DNA of 64,000 bases from Pseudonocardia parietis (GCF_017876315.1 NZ_JAGINU010000001.1:5456001-5520000); one strand, 5' to 3'; positions 1 through 8,157 are shown, numbered from the stretch's first letter. The notes: a model not told the origin generated them from the sequence alone. Numbers and translations: made by a program.

Positions 1-775
1 AGACGACACTCCCGACCCCGGGGAACAGCGCACCGTCGGTGAAGACTCCGAACCAGCCCAGGTCGACCCGGGGATCGCCCAGCCCCCAGATCTCCCAGTC
101 GACCAGGGCGGTCGGCCGGGCCCCGTCGCAGAGCAGGTTCCCCAGGCGGAAGTCGCCGTGCACGAGAACGGGGGCCACCGGATCGGGGGCCGTCGCGGCA
201 AGGTGGTCGAGAAGCTCGGCCGCGCCGGGACGCAGGTCCGCCGGCACCGCCTCCATCGTCCGGGTCCACCGCTCCAGCTCGTCGGCGGGCCCGGACACCT
301 CCGGCGGGGTACCGCCGGCGGCGGCGATCCCGCCGGTGAGGGTGTCGAGATCGACAGCGTGCAGGGCGCCCAGGACGCGAGCCGCCTCGAGCATCCGCAG
401 CCGGGACAGCACGCTGTCGGCACCACCCGCGGGATCGAGGACCGGTTCGAGGGCCTCACCCGCCGCGAACTCCATCGCGAACCACCCGGGCGCTTCCTCG
501 CTTCGCGCGACCACCGCCGGTACCGGGAGTCCGGACCCCGCCAGGGCCGACAGCACGTGCGACTGCCGCAGGACGTCGTTGCGACCGGTCGGCTCGCGTC
601 CCGGCGGCACCGCCTTGACCACGAGCGGCATCCCGCCCACGTCGATGCGGTAGGTCAGGCCCGAGCGCCCACCTTCCAGCACGGTGAGCGGCCCCGCGGC
701 GGCCGAACCGAGCTCGGCGCACACACGCGCCGCGAGCTGCGGATCGGCATCCCGGGGAACATCGGTCCGGGTCAT
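1..775 (-). CDS. Phosphotransferase family protein (APH/choline-kinase fold), 3' end outside window
   Basis: The reading frame starts at ATG 773-775 and runs off the left edge, so 258 codons of the N-terminal part are visible. It carries the aminoglycoside/choline kinase signature: the catalytic loop HGDFRLGN at residues 206-213 and the metal-binding DWE around residue 226. In the family these residues bind ATP and magnesium and transfer phosphate to a hydroxyl. Proteins of this type found among acyl-CoA genes are commonly annotated as acyl-CoA-dehydrogenase-associated phosphotransferases rather than as drug-resistance enzymes. The gene lies 86 bp downstream of a crotonase gene on the same strand, so a catabolic role is inferred; the substrate is unknown. 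Confidence 0.85.
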   Translation of the reverse strand, partial: MTRTDVPRDADPQLAARVCAELGSAAAGPLTVLEGGRSGLTYRIDVGGMPLVVKAVPPGREPTGRNDVLRQSHVLSALAGSGLPVPAVVARSEEAPGWFAMEFAAGEALEPVLDPAGGADSVLSRLRMLEAARVLGALHAVDLDTLTGGIAAAGGTPPEVSGPADELERWTRTMEAVPADLRPGAAELLDHLAATAPDPVAPVLVHGDFRLGNLLCDGARPTALVDWEIWGLGDPRVDLGWFGVFTDGALFPGVGSVV

Positions 776-863
776 GTCTGTCCTCCTCGACGAGGTCGGC
801 TCCGCCTGGCACGCGCCGGCGGTCCGGGCTGCACGCGGACCGCCGGCGCCACACGGTCGGTCG

Positions 864-1652
864 TCAGCGCCCCGTCCACTTGGGCTCGCGCTTCTCGAGG
901 AAGGCGGCGACCCCTTCCGCGGCGTCGTCGGAGTTCAAGGTGACACCCACTGCCATGTGCTCGAGCACCATCAGCGAGGCGATGTCGGCATCGAGCCCCC
1001 GGTCCACCGCCATCTTGGTCAGCTTCATCTGGAACGGGCTCTTGTCGGTGAGGTGGCTGATGAACTCCTCAACCGTCTCGTCCAGCTTCTCGGCCGGCGC
1101 GCTGGCGTTGACCAGGTCGAACGCGTCGGCCTCGGCCCCGGTCAGCAGCTTCCCGGTCAGCATCAGCTCCTTGGTCTTGCGGATGCCGAGCATGCGCGGG
1201 AGGCGGTAGATCGGCCCGGCGCCACCGAAGAGGGCACGACGGATGTGGAAGTCACCGATCCGGGCGGTCTCGTCGGCGATGGCGAAGTCGCACGAGATCA
1301 TGACCTCGAACCCGCCTGCGGTGACGTAGCCCTCCAGCACCGCGACGGACGGCGTCGACATGTTGTAGAGCCGGTCGCACACCTTCGCCGAGACCACCGC
1401 GACGTCCATCGCCGTGCTGGTGCCGATGTAGTCGGCCTGCAGGCTGTCCAGGTCGAACCCGGAGGAGAAGGTGTTGCCCCGGCCGCGCACGACGGCGACG
1501 CGCAGCTCCGGGTCCGACTCGATCTCGGTGATGATCTCGTCGAGCCGGTGCAGCATCGGGACCGTGATGCAGTTGCGCTTGTGCGGCCGGTTGAACCAGA
1601 TCCGGGCGACGTGACCGTCCCGCTCGAACTGGATGTCGTCCTCGACTGCCAT
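864..1652 (-). CDS. Enoyl-CoA hydratase/isomerase (crotonase) family protein
   Basis: This 262-residue protein has full crotonase length. The two oxyanion-hole segments are visible: FSSGFDLDSL near residue 63 and the TAGGFEVM segment near residue 112. The second family glutamate appears kept in KTKELMLTG. The first, normally in a PE motif, is replaced in the segment DFHIRRALFGG. True hydratase activity is therefore uncertain, and isomerase or hydrolase chemistry is possible. A GGAGG ribosome site lies just before the ATG. A palindrome shared with other promoters of the cluster lies 18 bp further upstream. It probably acts on a CoA thioester made in this cluster. Confidence 0.85.
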   Translation of the reverse strand: MAVEDDIQFERDGHVARIWFNRPHKRNCITVPMLHRLDEIITEIESDPELRVAVVRGRGNTFSSGFDLDSLQADYIGTSTAMDVAVVSAKVCDRLYNMSTPSVAVLEGYVTAGGFEVMISCDFAIADETARIGDFHIRRALFGGAGPIYRLPRMLGIRKTKELMLTGKLLTGAEADAFDLVNASAPAEKLDETVEEFISHLTDKSPFQMKLTKMAVDRGLDADIASLMVLEHMAVGVTLNSDDAAEGVAAFLEKREPKWTGR

Positions 1653-1669
1653 GCGTCCTCCAGAAATTG

Positions 1670-1683
1670 AATTGAACTCAGTT
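1670..1683. promoter_or_regulatory. Operator-like palindrome A (crotonase promoter)
   Basis: AATTGA-AC-TCAGTT is a near-perfect inverted repeat with a 2-bp centre. Reading toward the crotonase gene, a consensus -35 TTGACA (complement of 1708-1713) lies about 25 bp upstream, so the site sits at the probable transcription start. It matches the half-sites of operators near 2427 and 6515. Confidence 0.5.
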
Positions 1684-1724
1684 AAGTTTGCGGAGCCGGC
1701 CAGGAACTGTCAAGCCCCTCGCCT

Positions 1725-2420
1725 TTACGGGGACCGCAGAACGCCCTGCAGCGGCTCCGGTCCCGCCCGCGTCGCATCCCAGCCGTCCCAGTGCACGACC
1801 TCGTCGACGCCGGGCCTGCCCGCCCGGCGGAAGTCCGTGCCCACGGTCCACGCCACGGGGGTGAGGCAGACCTGCTGCACCCGGTCGTAGGGGATGCCGA
1901 GCAGCTCGGCAGCGTCCCGTTCGCGCGCGAGATGCATGGTGGTCCAGCAGGTCCCCAACCCACGAGCACGCGCGGCCAGCATGAAGCTCCACATCGCCGG
2001 AAGCACCCCACCCAGGAGCGAGGCACTCGTCATCGCCGGCACCCCGTCCAGGCGCACCCCGTCCAGGCAGCCGATCACGATCGTGCCGACCTCGTGCAGC
2101 GCCCGCTCGAGCGCGTCCGCGGACAGCGCCGTCCGCTGCTGCCTGCGCGTCGCAGCCGGATCCGATGTGGGCACTCGGCCGATGTAGCCCGGAGAGTCGC
2201 GGTAGCTGTTGCGATAGACGTCGGAGTAGAGGTCCGCCAGCCCTTTCCGCAGCTCCGCATCGCGGACGACGACGAACCGGGTCCGTGCGACCGCCGAACC
2301 GGCAGGCGCCTGGATCGCGAGGTCGACACACTCGCGGACGAGCTCGACGGGGACCTCGCGGTCAGGGTCGAGCCGTCGGCGGACCGCCCGTGTCGTGGAC
2401 AGAACCTCGTCGATGTGCAT
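1725..2420 (-). CDS. Nitroreductase family protein (FMN-dependent)
   Basis: The protein has about 231 residues and shows the nitroreductase pattern: an N-terminal TTRAVRRRLDP segment (usually TRRSxRxf), APAGSAVARTRFVVV for the FMN ribityl/phosphate region, and a late GLGTCWTTMHLAR segment. Family members use FMN and NAD(P)H to reduce nitro groups, quinones, enones or flavins, and some dehalogenate. I chose ATG 2418-2420; a TTG four codons upstream is also in frame. Neither has a clear ribosome site. A TTGACA -35 (complement of 2449-2454) and a TATTGA -10-like element suggest an almost leaderless transcript. The gene is divergent from the SDR at 2496. Confidence 0.8.
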   Translation of the reverse strand: MHIDEVLSTTRAVRRRLDPDREVPVELVRECVDLAIQAPAGSAVARTRFVVVRDAELRKGLADLYSDVYRNSYRDSPGYIGRVPTSDPAATRRQQRTALSADALERALHEVGTIVIGCLDGVRLDGVPAMTSASLLGGVLPAMWSFMLAARARGLGTCWTTMHLARERDAAELLGIPYDRVQQVCLTPVAWTVGTDFRRAGRPGVDEVVHWDGWDATRAGPEPLQGVLRSP

Positions 2421-2426
2421 AATTTG

Positions 2427-2440
2427 AATCAATATCAGTT
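2427..2440. promoter_or_regulatory. Operator-like palindrome B (nitroreductase/SDR divergent promoter)
   Basis: AATCAA-TA-TCAGTT has one half-site identical to sites A and C and one degenerate half-site. On the minus strand it lies between a perfect -35 TTGACA (complement of 2449-2454) and the start of the nitroreductase gene. A bound protein there would block the promoter. It could also serve the divergent SDR gene. Confidence 0.45.
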
Positions 2441-2495
2441 CAGGAGTGATGTCAAGACTTCTGCGCGCCTGGACCCCTCGGGAACGGAGTACGAC

Positions 2496-3230
2496 ATGAC
2501 CGCACGACTGCTCGACCGGACCGTGTTGCTGACCGGCGCCACCGGCGGTCTCGGCACCGCGATCGCAGCCCGGCTTCTCGAGGAGGGTGCCGAGGTCGTC
2601 CTCACCGACGTCGACGAGGACCGCTGTGCCGAGCTCGCCGCGACGCTCGGTGGCCGCACCCGGACCGCGGCACTCGACGTGGCGTCCGAGCAGGACTGGA
2701 TGGCAACGGTCGAGCGGGTCGGACGGCTGGACGGTCTCGTCAACAACGCGGGAGTCGGCAGCCCGGGTACCGTCGTCGACGAGACCCGGTCACGATGGGA
2801 CGACGTCATCGCCGTCGATCAGCTGGGGACCTGGCTCGGGATGAAGTACTGCGGGCCGCTGCTGGAGGACGGCGGCGGCGCCGTCGTCAACGTCGGTTCG
2901 ATCCTCGGCACGACGGGCGGGCTGGGCAACAGCATCGCCTACGCCGCCGCCAAGGGAGCCGTCCGCTCGCTGACCCTCAACGCCGCGCTGCACTGGGCCG
3001 CCCGCGGCGTGCGGGTGAACACCGTCGTCCCCGGGTTCATCGGCACCGACCAGCTCCTCGAGCGCTTCGCGGAGACCGAGCGGCACCGGTCGATGCTCGC
3101 GAACACCCCGATGGGACGGCTGGGACACCCCGCTGAGGTGGCCGCCGCCGTGGCGTTCCTGCTCAGCGACGACGCCGGGTACACGACCGGTTCGGAGTTG
3201 CTCGTCGACGGTGGTTGGTCGGCCCGCTGA
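2496..3230 (+). CDS. Short-chain dehydrogenase/reductase (classical SDR)
   Basis: This 244-residue NAD(P)-dependent oxidoreductase has the Rossmann motif TGATGGLG (residues 13-20), NNAG (83-86) and a complete catalytic set S135, Y149 and K153 (YAAAK). The late segment TTGSELLVDGGWSAR is typical of the family. It is the only plus-strand gene of the 0-8 kb cluster and shares the intergenic operator region with the nitroreductase gene. A GGAACGGAG ribosome site precedes ATG 2496. It probably oxidises a secondary alcohol or reduces a ketone in the pathway; the substrate is not evident. Confidence 0.88.
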   Translation: MTARLLDRTVLLTGATGGLGTAIAARLLEEGAEVVLTDVDEDRCAELAATLGGRTRTAALDVASEQDWMATVERVGRLDGLVNNAGVGSPGTVVDETRSRWDDVIAVDQLGTWLGMKYCGPLLEDGGGAVVNVGSILGTTGGLGNSIAYAAAKGAVRSLTLNAALHWAARGVRVNTVVPGFIGTDQLLERFAETERHRSMLANTPMGRLGHPAEVAAAVAFLLSDDAGYTTGSELLVDGGWSAR

Positions 3231-3235
3231 CCGGA

Positions 3236-4264
3236 TCAGTCCGGGACGAGCACGGCGCGCCCGATGACCTGCCCCCGGCGCAGCCGGGCGAATGCCTGCC
3301 CCGCCTCGGACAAGGCGAATGTCGTCGTGTGCGCCGTGAGCACCCCGGCACGGGCGAGCTCCACGGTGGCGACCAGTTCGTCCCGCGAGCCCCAGAACGG
3401 CATGCGGACCACGAGTCCGGACGGAAGCGTGCCCGGCTTGCGAACCGGCAGCGTCCCTCCCCCACCACCCACCACCACGAGTTCGCCGGCGGCGCGGAGA
3501 AGCGGCACCGCGGCGTCGAGCGTGGCCTGTGCCGCGACGAAGTCCAGCACGACATCGGCGCCCCGGCCCGCCGACACCTCGGCGACCACGGCCGCGGCGG
3601 TGTCCGGCCGCGCAGCCGCGTGCGCGCCGCAGGCCCTGGCAAGCTCGAGCGCTTCCGCCCGGGTGTCCACGGCGACGACCTGCGCGCGGGTCATCGCACG
3701 CAGGATGCCGACCGCCATGTGGCCGAGCCCCCCGACCCCGATGACGACCACCACGGCGTCCGGCTCGCACAGCGCGGGGGTGCAACTCGCGACGGCGTGG
3801 TAGGAGGTCAGGCCGGCGTCGGTCAGGGCCGCCGCCGTGACGGGATCGAGGCCGTCGGCCGGCACCAGTCGTGATCGGTCGACGACGACCGCATCGGCCA
3901 TGCCGCCGTCGATCCCGAGCCCGAGACCGACGGCCGGCAGCGAGGCCCGCCGATCGCAGTAGTTGGTCCGGCCGGCCACGCAACGCGGGCACCGGGCACA
4001 GCCGACGGGGGCGTGCACGACGACCTGTGTCCCGATCAGATCCTTTCCCACACCCTCCCCGGCTGCTTCGACACGCCCGCAGATCTCGTGACCGAAGGTG
4101 AACGGCAGCGGCCAGCCCATCCCGTCCCGGTCGACGACGTGCAGGTCGGAGTGGCAGATGCCGGCCGCGAGCACCTTCAGCCGGACCTCACCGGCCCCGG
4201 GTTCCGGAATCGGCAGTCCCGTCGACCCGACCGCGCCGGCGCTCGTCATCCGGAATCCCCGCAT
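3236..4264 (-). CDS. Zinc-dependent alcohol dehydrogenase (MDR superfamily)
   Basis: This 342-residue medium-chain dehydrogenase has all expected zinc ligands. The catalytic zinc set is C37 (GICHSDLH) and H59-E60 (GHE). The structural zinc set is C89, C92, C95 and C103. A coenzyme-binding GVGGLGHMA motif lies in the middle. The start ATG 4262-4264 follows an AGGGGAG ribosome site; an internal Met five codons later is less likely. It oxidises a primary or secondary alcohol with NAD(P). It ends 5 bp from the convergent SDR stop and shares strand with the next SDR, consistent with consecutive alcohol oxidation steps. Confidence 0.88.
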   Translation of the reverse strand: MRGFRMTSAGAVGSTGLPIPEPGAGEVRLKVLAAGICHSDLHVVDRDGMGWPLPFTFGHEICGRVEAAGEGVGKDLIGTQVVVHAPVGCARCPRCVAGRTNYCDRRASLPAVGLGLGIDGGMADAVVVDRSRLVPADGLDPVTAAALTDAGLTSYHAVASCTPALCEPDAVVVVIGVGGLGHMAVGILRAMTRAQVVAVDTRAEALELARACGAHAAARPDTAAAVVAEVSAGRGADVVLDFVAAQATLDAAVPLLRAAGELVVVGGGGGTLPVRKPGTLPSGLVVRMPFWGSRDELVATVELARAGVLTAHTTTFALSEAGQAFARLRRGQVIGRAVLVPD

Positions 4265-4311
4265 CGCTCCCCTGCCCCTCGTACCTCGCCGTCCCGCTGT
4301 CCCCGGCCCGG

Positions 4312-5076
4312 TCACACCGCGCTGTATCCGCCGTCGACGGGGTACGCCGCCCCGGTCACGAACGATGCTCGGCTGCTCAGCAGGAACGTCACGACGTCGG
4401 CGATCTCGGTGGGAGCAGCCGCCCGCCGGATCGGCGGTACGACGCGGCCCGGGACCCCGGAACGCGCCACCGGATCGAGCCCCGCCCGCGCGGAGCTGTT
4501 CCCGGCCAGCCCGGTGTCGACCAGGCCGGGGCACACGCAGTTCGCCCGTAGCCCGCGATCGGCGTATTCCGCCGCGAGCCCACGGGTCAGTGCCAGCACC
4601 CCTCCCTTGGAGGCGTCGTATGCCGGGGAACGGCCCGCCGCCACCAGGGATCCGACCGAGCCGACGGTGACGACGGCGGGATCCTCGCCGTCCAGGAGCG
4701 ACGGCAGAGCGGCACGGACACAGAGGAAGGTGCCGGTCAGGTTGACGCCGAGGACGGTCTCCCAGGACTGCAGGGTCATCTCGGCCGTCGGCGAGCCGTC
4801 GGTGACTCCGGCGCAGGTGACCAGCCCGTCCATGCCTCCCAGGAATTCGGAGGCCGTGTCGAACGCGGCGGACACCGACGACTCGTCACGGACGTCGCAG
4901 CGCACGGGCAGGAGCCGCCCGTCCGCATCCCCGGCTGCGGAATGGTCGGGGGCGAGGTCCATGGCGACCACGGACGCGCCCTCGTCCAGCAGCCGGGCGG
5001 CGACCGCCCGCCCGATACCGCTTCCCGCCCCGGTCACCACGACACGGCGCCCGCGCGCCTCGCCCGACATCGTCAT
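4312..5076 (-). CDS. Short-chain dehydrogenase/reductase
   Basis: This 254-residue classical SDR has GAGSGIG at residues 16-22, a CAG replacing the usual NAG around 88-90, and the catalytic S140, Y153 and K157 (YDASK). The C-terminal VTGAAYPVDGGYSAV segment is typical. An AAGGAG ribosome site six bases upstream supports ATG 5074-5076. It lies between the zinc alcohol dehydrogenase gene (47 bp downstream) and the MHS transporter gene (52 bp upstream), all on one strand, so co-transcription is likely. Confidence 0.87.
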   Translation of the reverse strand: MTMSGEARGRRVVVTGAGSGIGRAVAARLLDEGASVVAMDLAPDHSAAGDADGRLLPVRCDVRDESSVSAAFDTASEFLGGMDGLVTCAGVTDGSPTAEMTLQSWETVLGVNLTGTFLCVRAALPSLLDGEDPAVVTVGSVGSLVAAGRSPAYDASKGGVLALTRGLAAEYADRGLRANCVCPGLVDTGLAGNSSARAGLDPVARSGVPGRVVPPIRRAAAPTEIADVVTFLLSSRASFVTGAAYPVDGGYSAV

Positions 5077-5128
5077 GAGCTCCTTCCGTTCGGCGATGCT
5101 GCCCGCTGCGGCCCCGACACCGTGGCCG

Positions 5129-6457
5129 TCACGCGGCCGATGCCGGACTGTCGGTCCGTTGCGTGTGACCGGCCAGCTCGTCCCGGGAGGTCTCGCGCAT
5201 CCAGCCGACCACCAGCAGGCCGACCACTGCGGCGAACACCAGGTAGAAGCCGGGGGCCAGGGTATTGCCGGTCATCGAGACCAGGCCGGTCGCCACCACG
5301 GAGACGGCGCCCGAGCCGATGACCCCGCCGATGTTGAAACCGATCGAGACACCGCTGTACCGCACGCGGGTGGGGAACTGCTCCGTGTACACGGTGTAGA
5401 CGACGCCCTGGCAGATGCCGAACGGCACGTTCAGCACGAGCGCGGCGATCGTCGCCAGGACGAGCGAACCCTGCTGCATCACCCAGAAGCACGGCACCGC
5501 GAGCACGAGGAAGCCGACGAGCCCACCGGCCAGCACCGCCCGCCGGCCGAAGCGGTCACTCATGGCGCCGGCCCACGGGATCAGGCCGATCGGCAGCAGC
5601 GTGATCAGCACGATCAACCAGAGCGACCACGTCAGCGAGTAGCCGAGCACCGCCGAGAGGTGCACGAGTAGATACACCGAGCTCAACCCGCCCGTCGTCA
5701 TGGTGGCGTAGGCGATGAGCACCACCCGCAGGACGGAGCGGGGGTGGTTGCGCATGACCTCGCTGATCGGTGCCTTCGGCGGTTCCGCCTCGGCGACCAT
5801 CTCCTGGAACAGCGGCGAGTCCTCGACCCGCATCCGGTAGAGGACCGCGAACACCAGGAGCGGACCGGCGACGAGGAAGGGGACCCGCCAACCCCACGCC
5901 GCCATCTGCTCGGGCGTGGTGAGCGCACTGATCGTTCCCACGACACCCGCTGCTCCGGCCAGGCCCAGCGCGATGCCGATCGAGGTCGCCGACCCGAAGA
6001 GTCCGCGCCGGCGCTGCGGCGCGGACTCGGTCGCCAGCGACGCGGCACCGCCGATCTCTCCGCCCGCGGAGAAGCCCTGAGCCATCCGCAGGACGGTGAG
6101 CAGGATCGGCGCCAGCACACCGATCTCGGCGTAGGTCGGGAGCAGCCCGGTGACGACCGTCGCGACTCCCATCACGGCAACCGTCACCATCAGGACCGAC
6201 CGGCGGCCCCGGCGGTCGCCGAGCCGGCCGAAGAAGAAGCCGCCCAGCGGGCGCGCGAGGAACCCGCTCGCCGCGATACCGAGCGTGCCGAGCAGCCCGA
6301 TCAGGCCGTCCGCGGTGGGGAAGAACAGCGGCGCGAGAACGACTGCCAGGTAGCCGTAGATCGCGAAGTCGTAGTACTCGATCGCAGTGCCCACCGCGGC
6401 TGCGGTGCTGGCCCGGCGTCCCACCCGCTCGGCGGACCCGGGAGATGACTGTGACAT
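5129..6457 (-). CDS. MFS transporter, metabolite:H+ symporter (MHS) family
   Basis: The protein has 442 residues and about 12 hydrophobic segments. The N-terminal AIEYYDFAIYGYLA segment and the following LAPLFFP are hallmarks of the MHS family (ShiA, ProP, KgtP, PcaT type), which import organic acids, osmolytes or shikimate with protons. The loop segment GRLGDRRGRRSVL matches the MFS cytoplasmic loop signature. An AAAGGAGC ribosome site precedes ATG 6455-6457. Its own promoter, with an operator in the spacer, lies at 6500-6535. It is probably the uptake system for the compound degraded by this cluster. Confidence 0.9.
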   Translation of the reverse strand: MSQSSPGSAERVGRRASTAAAVGTAIEYYDFAIYGYLAVVLAPLFFPTADGLIGLLGTLGIAASGFLARPLGGFFFGRLGDRRGRRSVLMVTVAVMGVATVVTGLLPTYAEIGVLAPILLTVLRMAQGFSAGGEIGGAASLATESAPQRRRGLFGSATSIGIALGLAGAAGVVGTISALTTPEQMAAWGWRVPFLVAGPLLVFAVLYRMRVEDSPLFQEMVAEAEPPKAPISEVMRNHPRSVLRVVLIAYATMTTGGLSSVYLLVHLSAVLGYSLTWSLWLIVLITLLPIGLIPWAGAMSDRFGRRAVLAGGLVGFLVLAVPCFWVMQQGSLVLATIAALVLNVPFGICQGVVYTVYTEQFPTRVRYSGVSIGFNIGGVIGSGAVSVVATGLVSMTGNTLAPGFYLVFAAVVGLLVVGWMRETSRDELAGHTQRTDSPASAA

Positions 6458-6501
6458 CGGCGCTCCTTTGCGCGTGCGAGTGGCGCGACACATCCTCGAC
6501 C

Positions 6502-6535
6502 GAAGTTACGCCTAAACTGACCTCAGTTCAATCCG
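6502..6535 (-). promoter_or_regulatory. Promoter and operator C of the MHS transporter
   Basis: On the minus strand TTGAAC is followed by 17 bp and then TAACTT, a good sigma-A type -35/-10 pair. The 17-bp spacer contains most of the perfect inverted repeat AACTGA-CC-TCAGTT (6515-6528). The palindrome also encodes the last residues (ELRSV) and stop codon of the upstream FAD dehydrogenase gene. Occupation of the spacer would be expected to repress transcription. Confidence 0.6.
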
Positions 6536-7852
6536 TTCGGCCGCATCGTCGGCCGCGGCCAGCGCGAGAACCATGGCCGGGGCGAGGCCCCCGGCGTAGG
6601 CGTCGCGATACAGACCGCCGATGTCGGAGCCCGCAGCACGCAGACCGGGGATCACGTCACCGGTGTCCCTCAGCACCCGCCCCCGGCCGTCGACCCGGAC
6701 ACCGGCGAAGGGGAACGTGATCGCCGCCGTCGCCTCCAGCACGTAGTAGGGCGGCTCGTCGAGCGGGCGCGCATCCTCGGCCCGGCCGGGCGTCGGGTCA
6801 CCGGACAGGGTTCGCGCGAGCTCCGCAGCGATGCGCTCGCCGTCGTACCCCCACTCCGGCGGCATGCTCGCGAAGTCCTCGACGGAGTCGGCGACCACGG
6901 CGCGGGCCCCCCGTCGGCCCGCCAGCGCGAACTTGTCGTTCGCCGGCCCGCCCTCGACGTAGGAGGTCAGGACGTGCTCGCGGTAGCCCTTGGCGTCGGT
7001 GACCAGCAGACCGCGCGCCTCGGGCTGGTCCACGAGCGCCATCGTGGTGAGGTGGTCGCCGAGCGTCTCGTCGACGAATCGTTCGCCGTGCAGGTTGAAC
7101 AGCACCGCGTGCTCGCTGTAGTAGAGCGCCAGCTCGACGAAGAGCTCGGGGGTGAGCGTGACACCGGTCGGCACCAGGTGCCCGTAGAACCCACCGCCAC
7201 TGTTGACGACCACTCCGCCGACCGCCTCGGCGAGGCGGAGGCCGGCGCCGGCGCTGTGCGGGTTGGACCGCAGCGGGATGTCCGTCGCGCAGCGGTGGAC
7301 GTGGACCGCCCGCAACCCGCGGTCGGCCTGGAAACCACCGGTCGCCAGCAGCGTCGTGCCGGCCCGCACCGTCCGCCGCGTTCCGTCCGCGAGGACGAGG
7401 TCCGCACCACGGATCCGCCCCTCGTCGTCCGGACACAGCCGCTCCGTCCGCGCCCCGAGCAGGAGCTCCCCCTCTGCGACGACCCTCGACCGGCACCCCT
7501 CGATGAACGCGGACGTGTCGAACTGGTGACCGGTCCCGTACCTCAGCACCGGAACAGCGGGACCACACGGCACCCCCAGGTCACGGACGAAGTCCAGCGC
7601 TGCGGGAAAACCCTCGACCACGGCGGCGCGCAGGTCCGGGTCGCCCTGTGGGTTCACCTCGTCCATCACCTCGTGACTCGGCGCCGACCAGAGATAGCCC
7701 GCGTACCGCGCGGAGCCGCCCACCTCGGCGGCCTTCTCCACCAGCACGACACGCAGACCGCGCCGGATCGCCCGGACAGCCGCGGTGAGCCCCGCCATGC
7801 CACCTCCGATCACGAGGAGATCGACGTCGTCCGGGGTGTGCGTAGAGCTCAC
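6512..7852 (-). CDS. FAD-dependent dehydrogenase (fumarate reductase/3-ketosteroid dehydrogenase-like flavoprotein)
   Basis: The 446-residue protein opens with a dinucleotide-binding GGGMAGL motif at residues 16-22 and an acidic VLVEKA strand end. It has the late family motif GGLYRDAYAGGLAPAM, where FAD is bound again. This is PF00890-type architecture (fumarate reductase, 3-ketosteroid delta-1-dehydrogenase and relatives), enzymes that move hydrogen across a C-C bond next to a carbonyl. I chose GTG 7850-7852 because AGGAGG lies four bases before it; an ATG six codons upstream would place that ribosome site inside the gene. The substrate is unknown, but a cyclic ketone or enone would suit the neighbours. 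Confidence 0.82.
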   Translation of the reverse strand: MSSTHTPDDVDLLVIGGGMAGLTAAVRAIRRGLRVVLVEKAAEVGGSARYAGYLWSAPSHEVMDEVNPQGDPDLRAAVVEGFPAALDFVRDLGVPCGPAVPVLRYGTGHQFDTSAFIEGCRSRVVAEGELLLGARTERLCPDDEGRIRGADLVLADGTRRTVRAGTTLLATGGFQADRGLRAVHVHRCATDIPLRSNPHSAGAGLRLAEAVGGVVVNSGGGFYGHLVPTGVTLTPELFVELALYYSEHAVLFNLHGERFVDETLGDHLTTMALVDQPEARGLLVTDAKGYREHVLTSYVEGGPANDKFALAGRRGARAVVADSVEDFASMPPEWGYDGERIAAELARTLSGDPTPGRAEDARPLDEPPYYVLEATAAITFPFAGVRVDGRGRVLRDTGDVIPGLRAAGSDIGGLYRDAYAGGLAPAMVLALAAADDAAERIELRSV

Positions 7853-7881
7853 ATGTCCTCCTGTAGCCATGATGGAAAAAT

Positions 7882-7917
7882 AGCTGAAGCAACTTCAATT
7901 CAGGATTACTTCAGGCT
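7882..7917 (-). promoter_or_regulatory. Operator-like region D upstream of the FAD dehydrogenase
   Basis: The minus strand carries TGAAG-TTG-CTTCA, a perfect 5-bp inverted repeat, directly before a TATTTT -10-like hexamer. CTGAA/TTCAG half-sites repeat around it. They resemble sites A-C only loosely, so membership of the same regulon is tentative. Confidence 0.35.
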
Positions 7918-8029
7918 CGGCTCCGGTCAAGCGTGCCGCCACATGTCCCCTCTGCGATCCGGGCCGACCCTCCACGAGCAGCGGTCCCACCCACCGAATT
8001 CGCAGTGACTCCAATCCCAACTTCAGGGG

Positions 8030-8064
8030 TTGGGTTTCCTTCTCGACCGGGCTACCGTCGCCCC
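8030..8064 (+). promoter_or_regulatory. Promoter of the leader-peptide transcript (leaderless)
   Basis: TTGGGT (8030-8035) and TACCGT (8053-8058) are separated by exactly 17 bp. The predicted start site then falls on or next to the A of ATG 8065. The leader peptide would thus be translated from a leaderless mRNA, as described for several actinobacterial sulfur leader peptides. Confidence 0.6.
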
Positions 8065-8157
8065 ATGACCGGATCGACACTGCTGACCACGCGGGGGCAC
8101 ATCGACCTCCAACGCGTCGCGTCGGCGCTCTGTCGTCCCTCCCGCTCCCGCCGGTAA
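8065..8157 (+). CDS. Putative regulatory leader peptide (sulfur-type)
   Basis: The frame encodes 30 residues with the core LLTTRGHIDLQRVASALCR. This matches the recurrent actinobacterial leader-peptide pattern LLT-R-HIDL-R--SA-CR that precedes sulfur-assimilation genes (sulfonate transporters, cysteine and sulfate genes). A single cysteine followed by Arg-Pro sits near the end, where slow decoding under cysteine shortage could alter downstream RNA folding. A well-spaced promoter places the transcript start at the ATG. The next gene, 317 bp downstream, is a sulfonate-type ABC permease, which agrees with the assignment. The peptide probably acts in cis while being translated rather than as a free protein. 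Confidence 0.8.
   Translation: MTGSTLLTTRGHIDLQRVASALCRPSRSRR

Noticed and set aside
1..775. Aminoglycoside-resistance gene
   Set aside because: The kinase motifs are shared by many phosphotransferases, and the neighbours are acyl-CoA and alcohol catabolic genes, so a resistance role is not supported.
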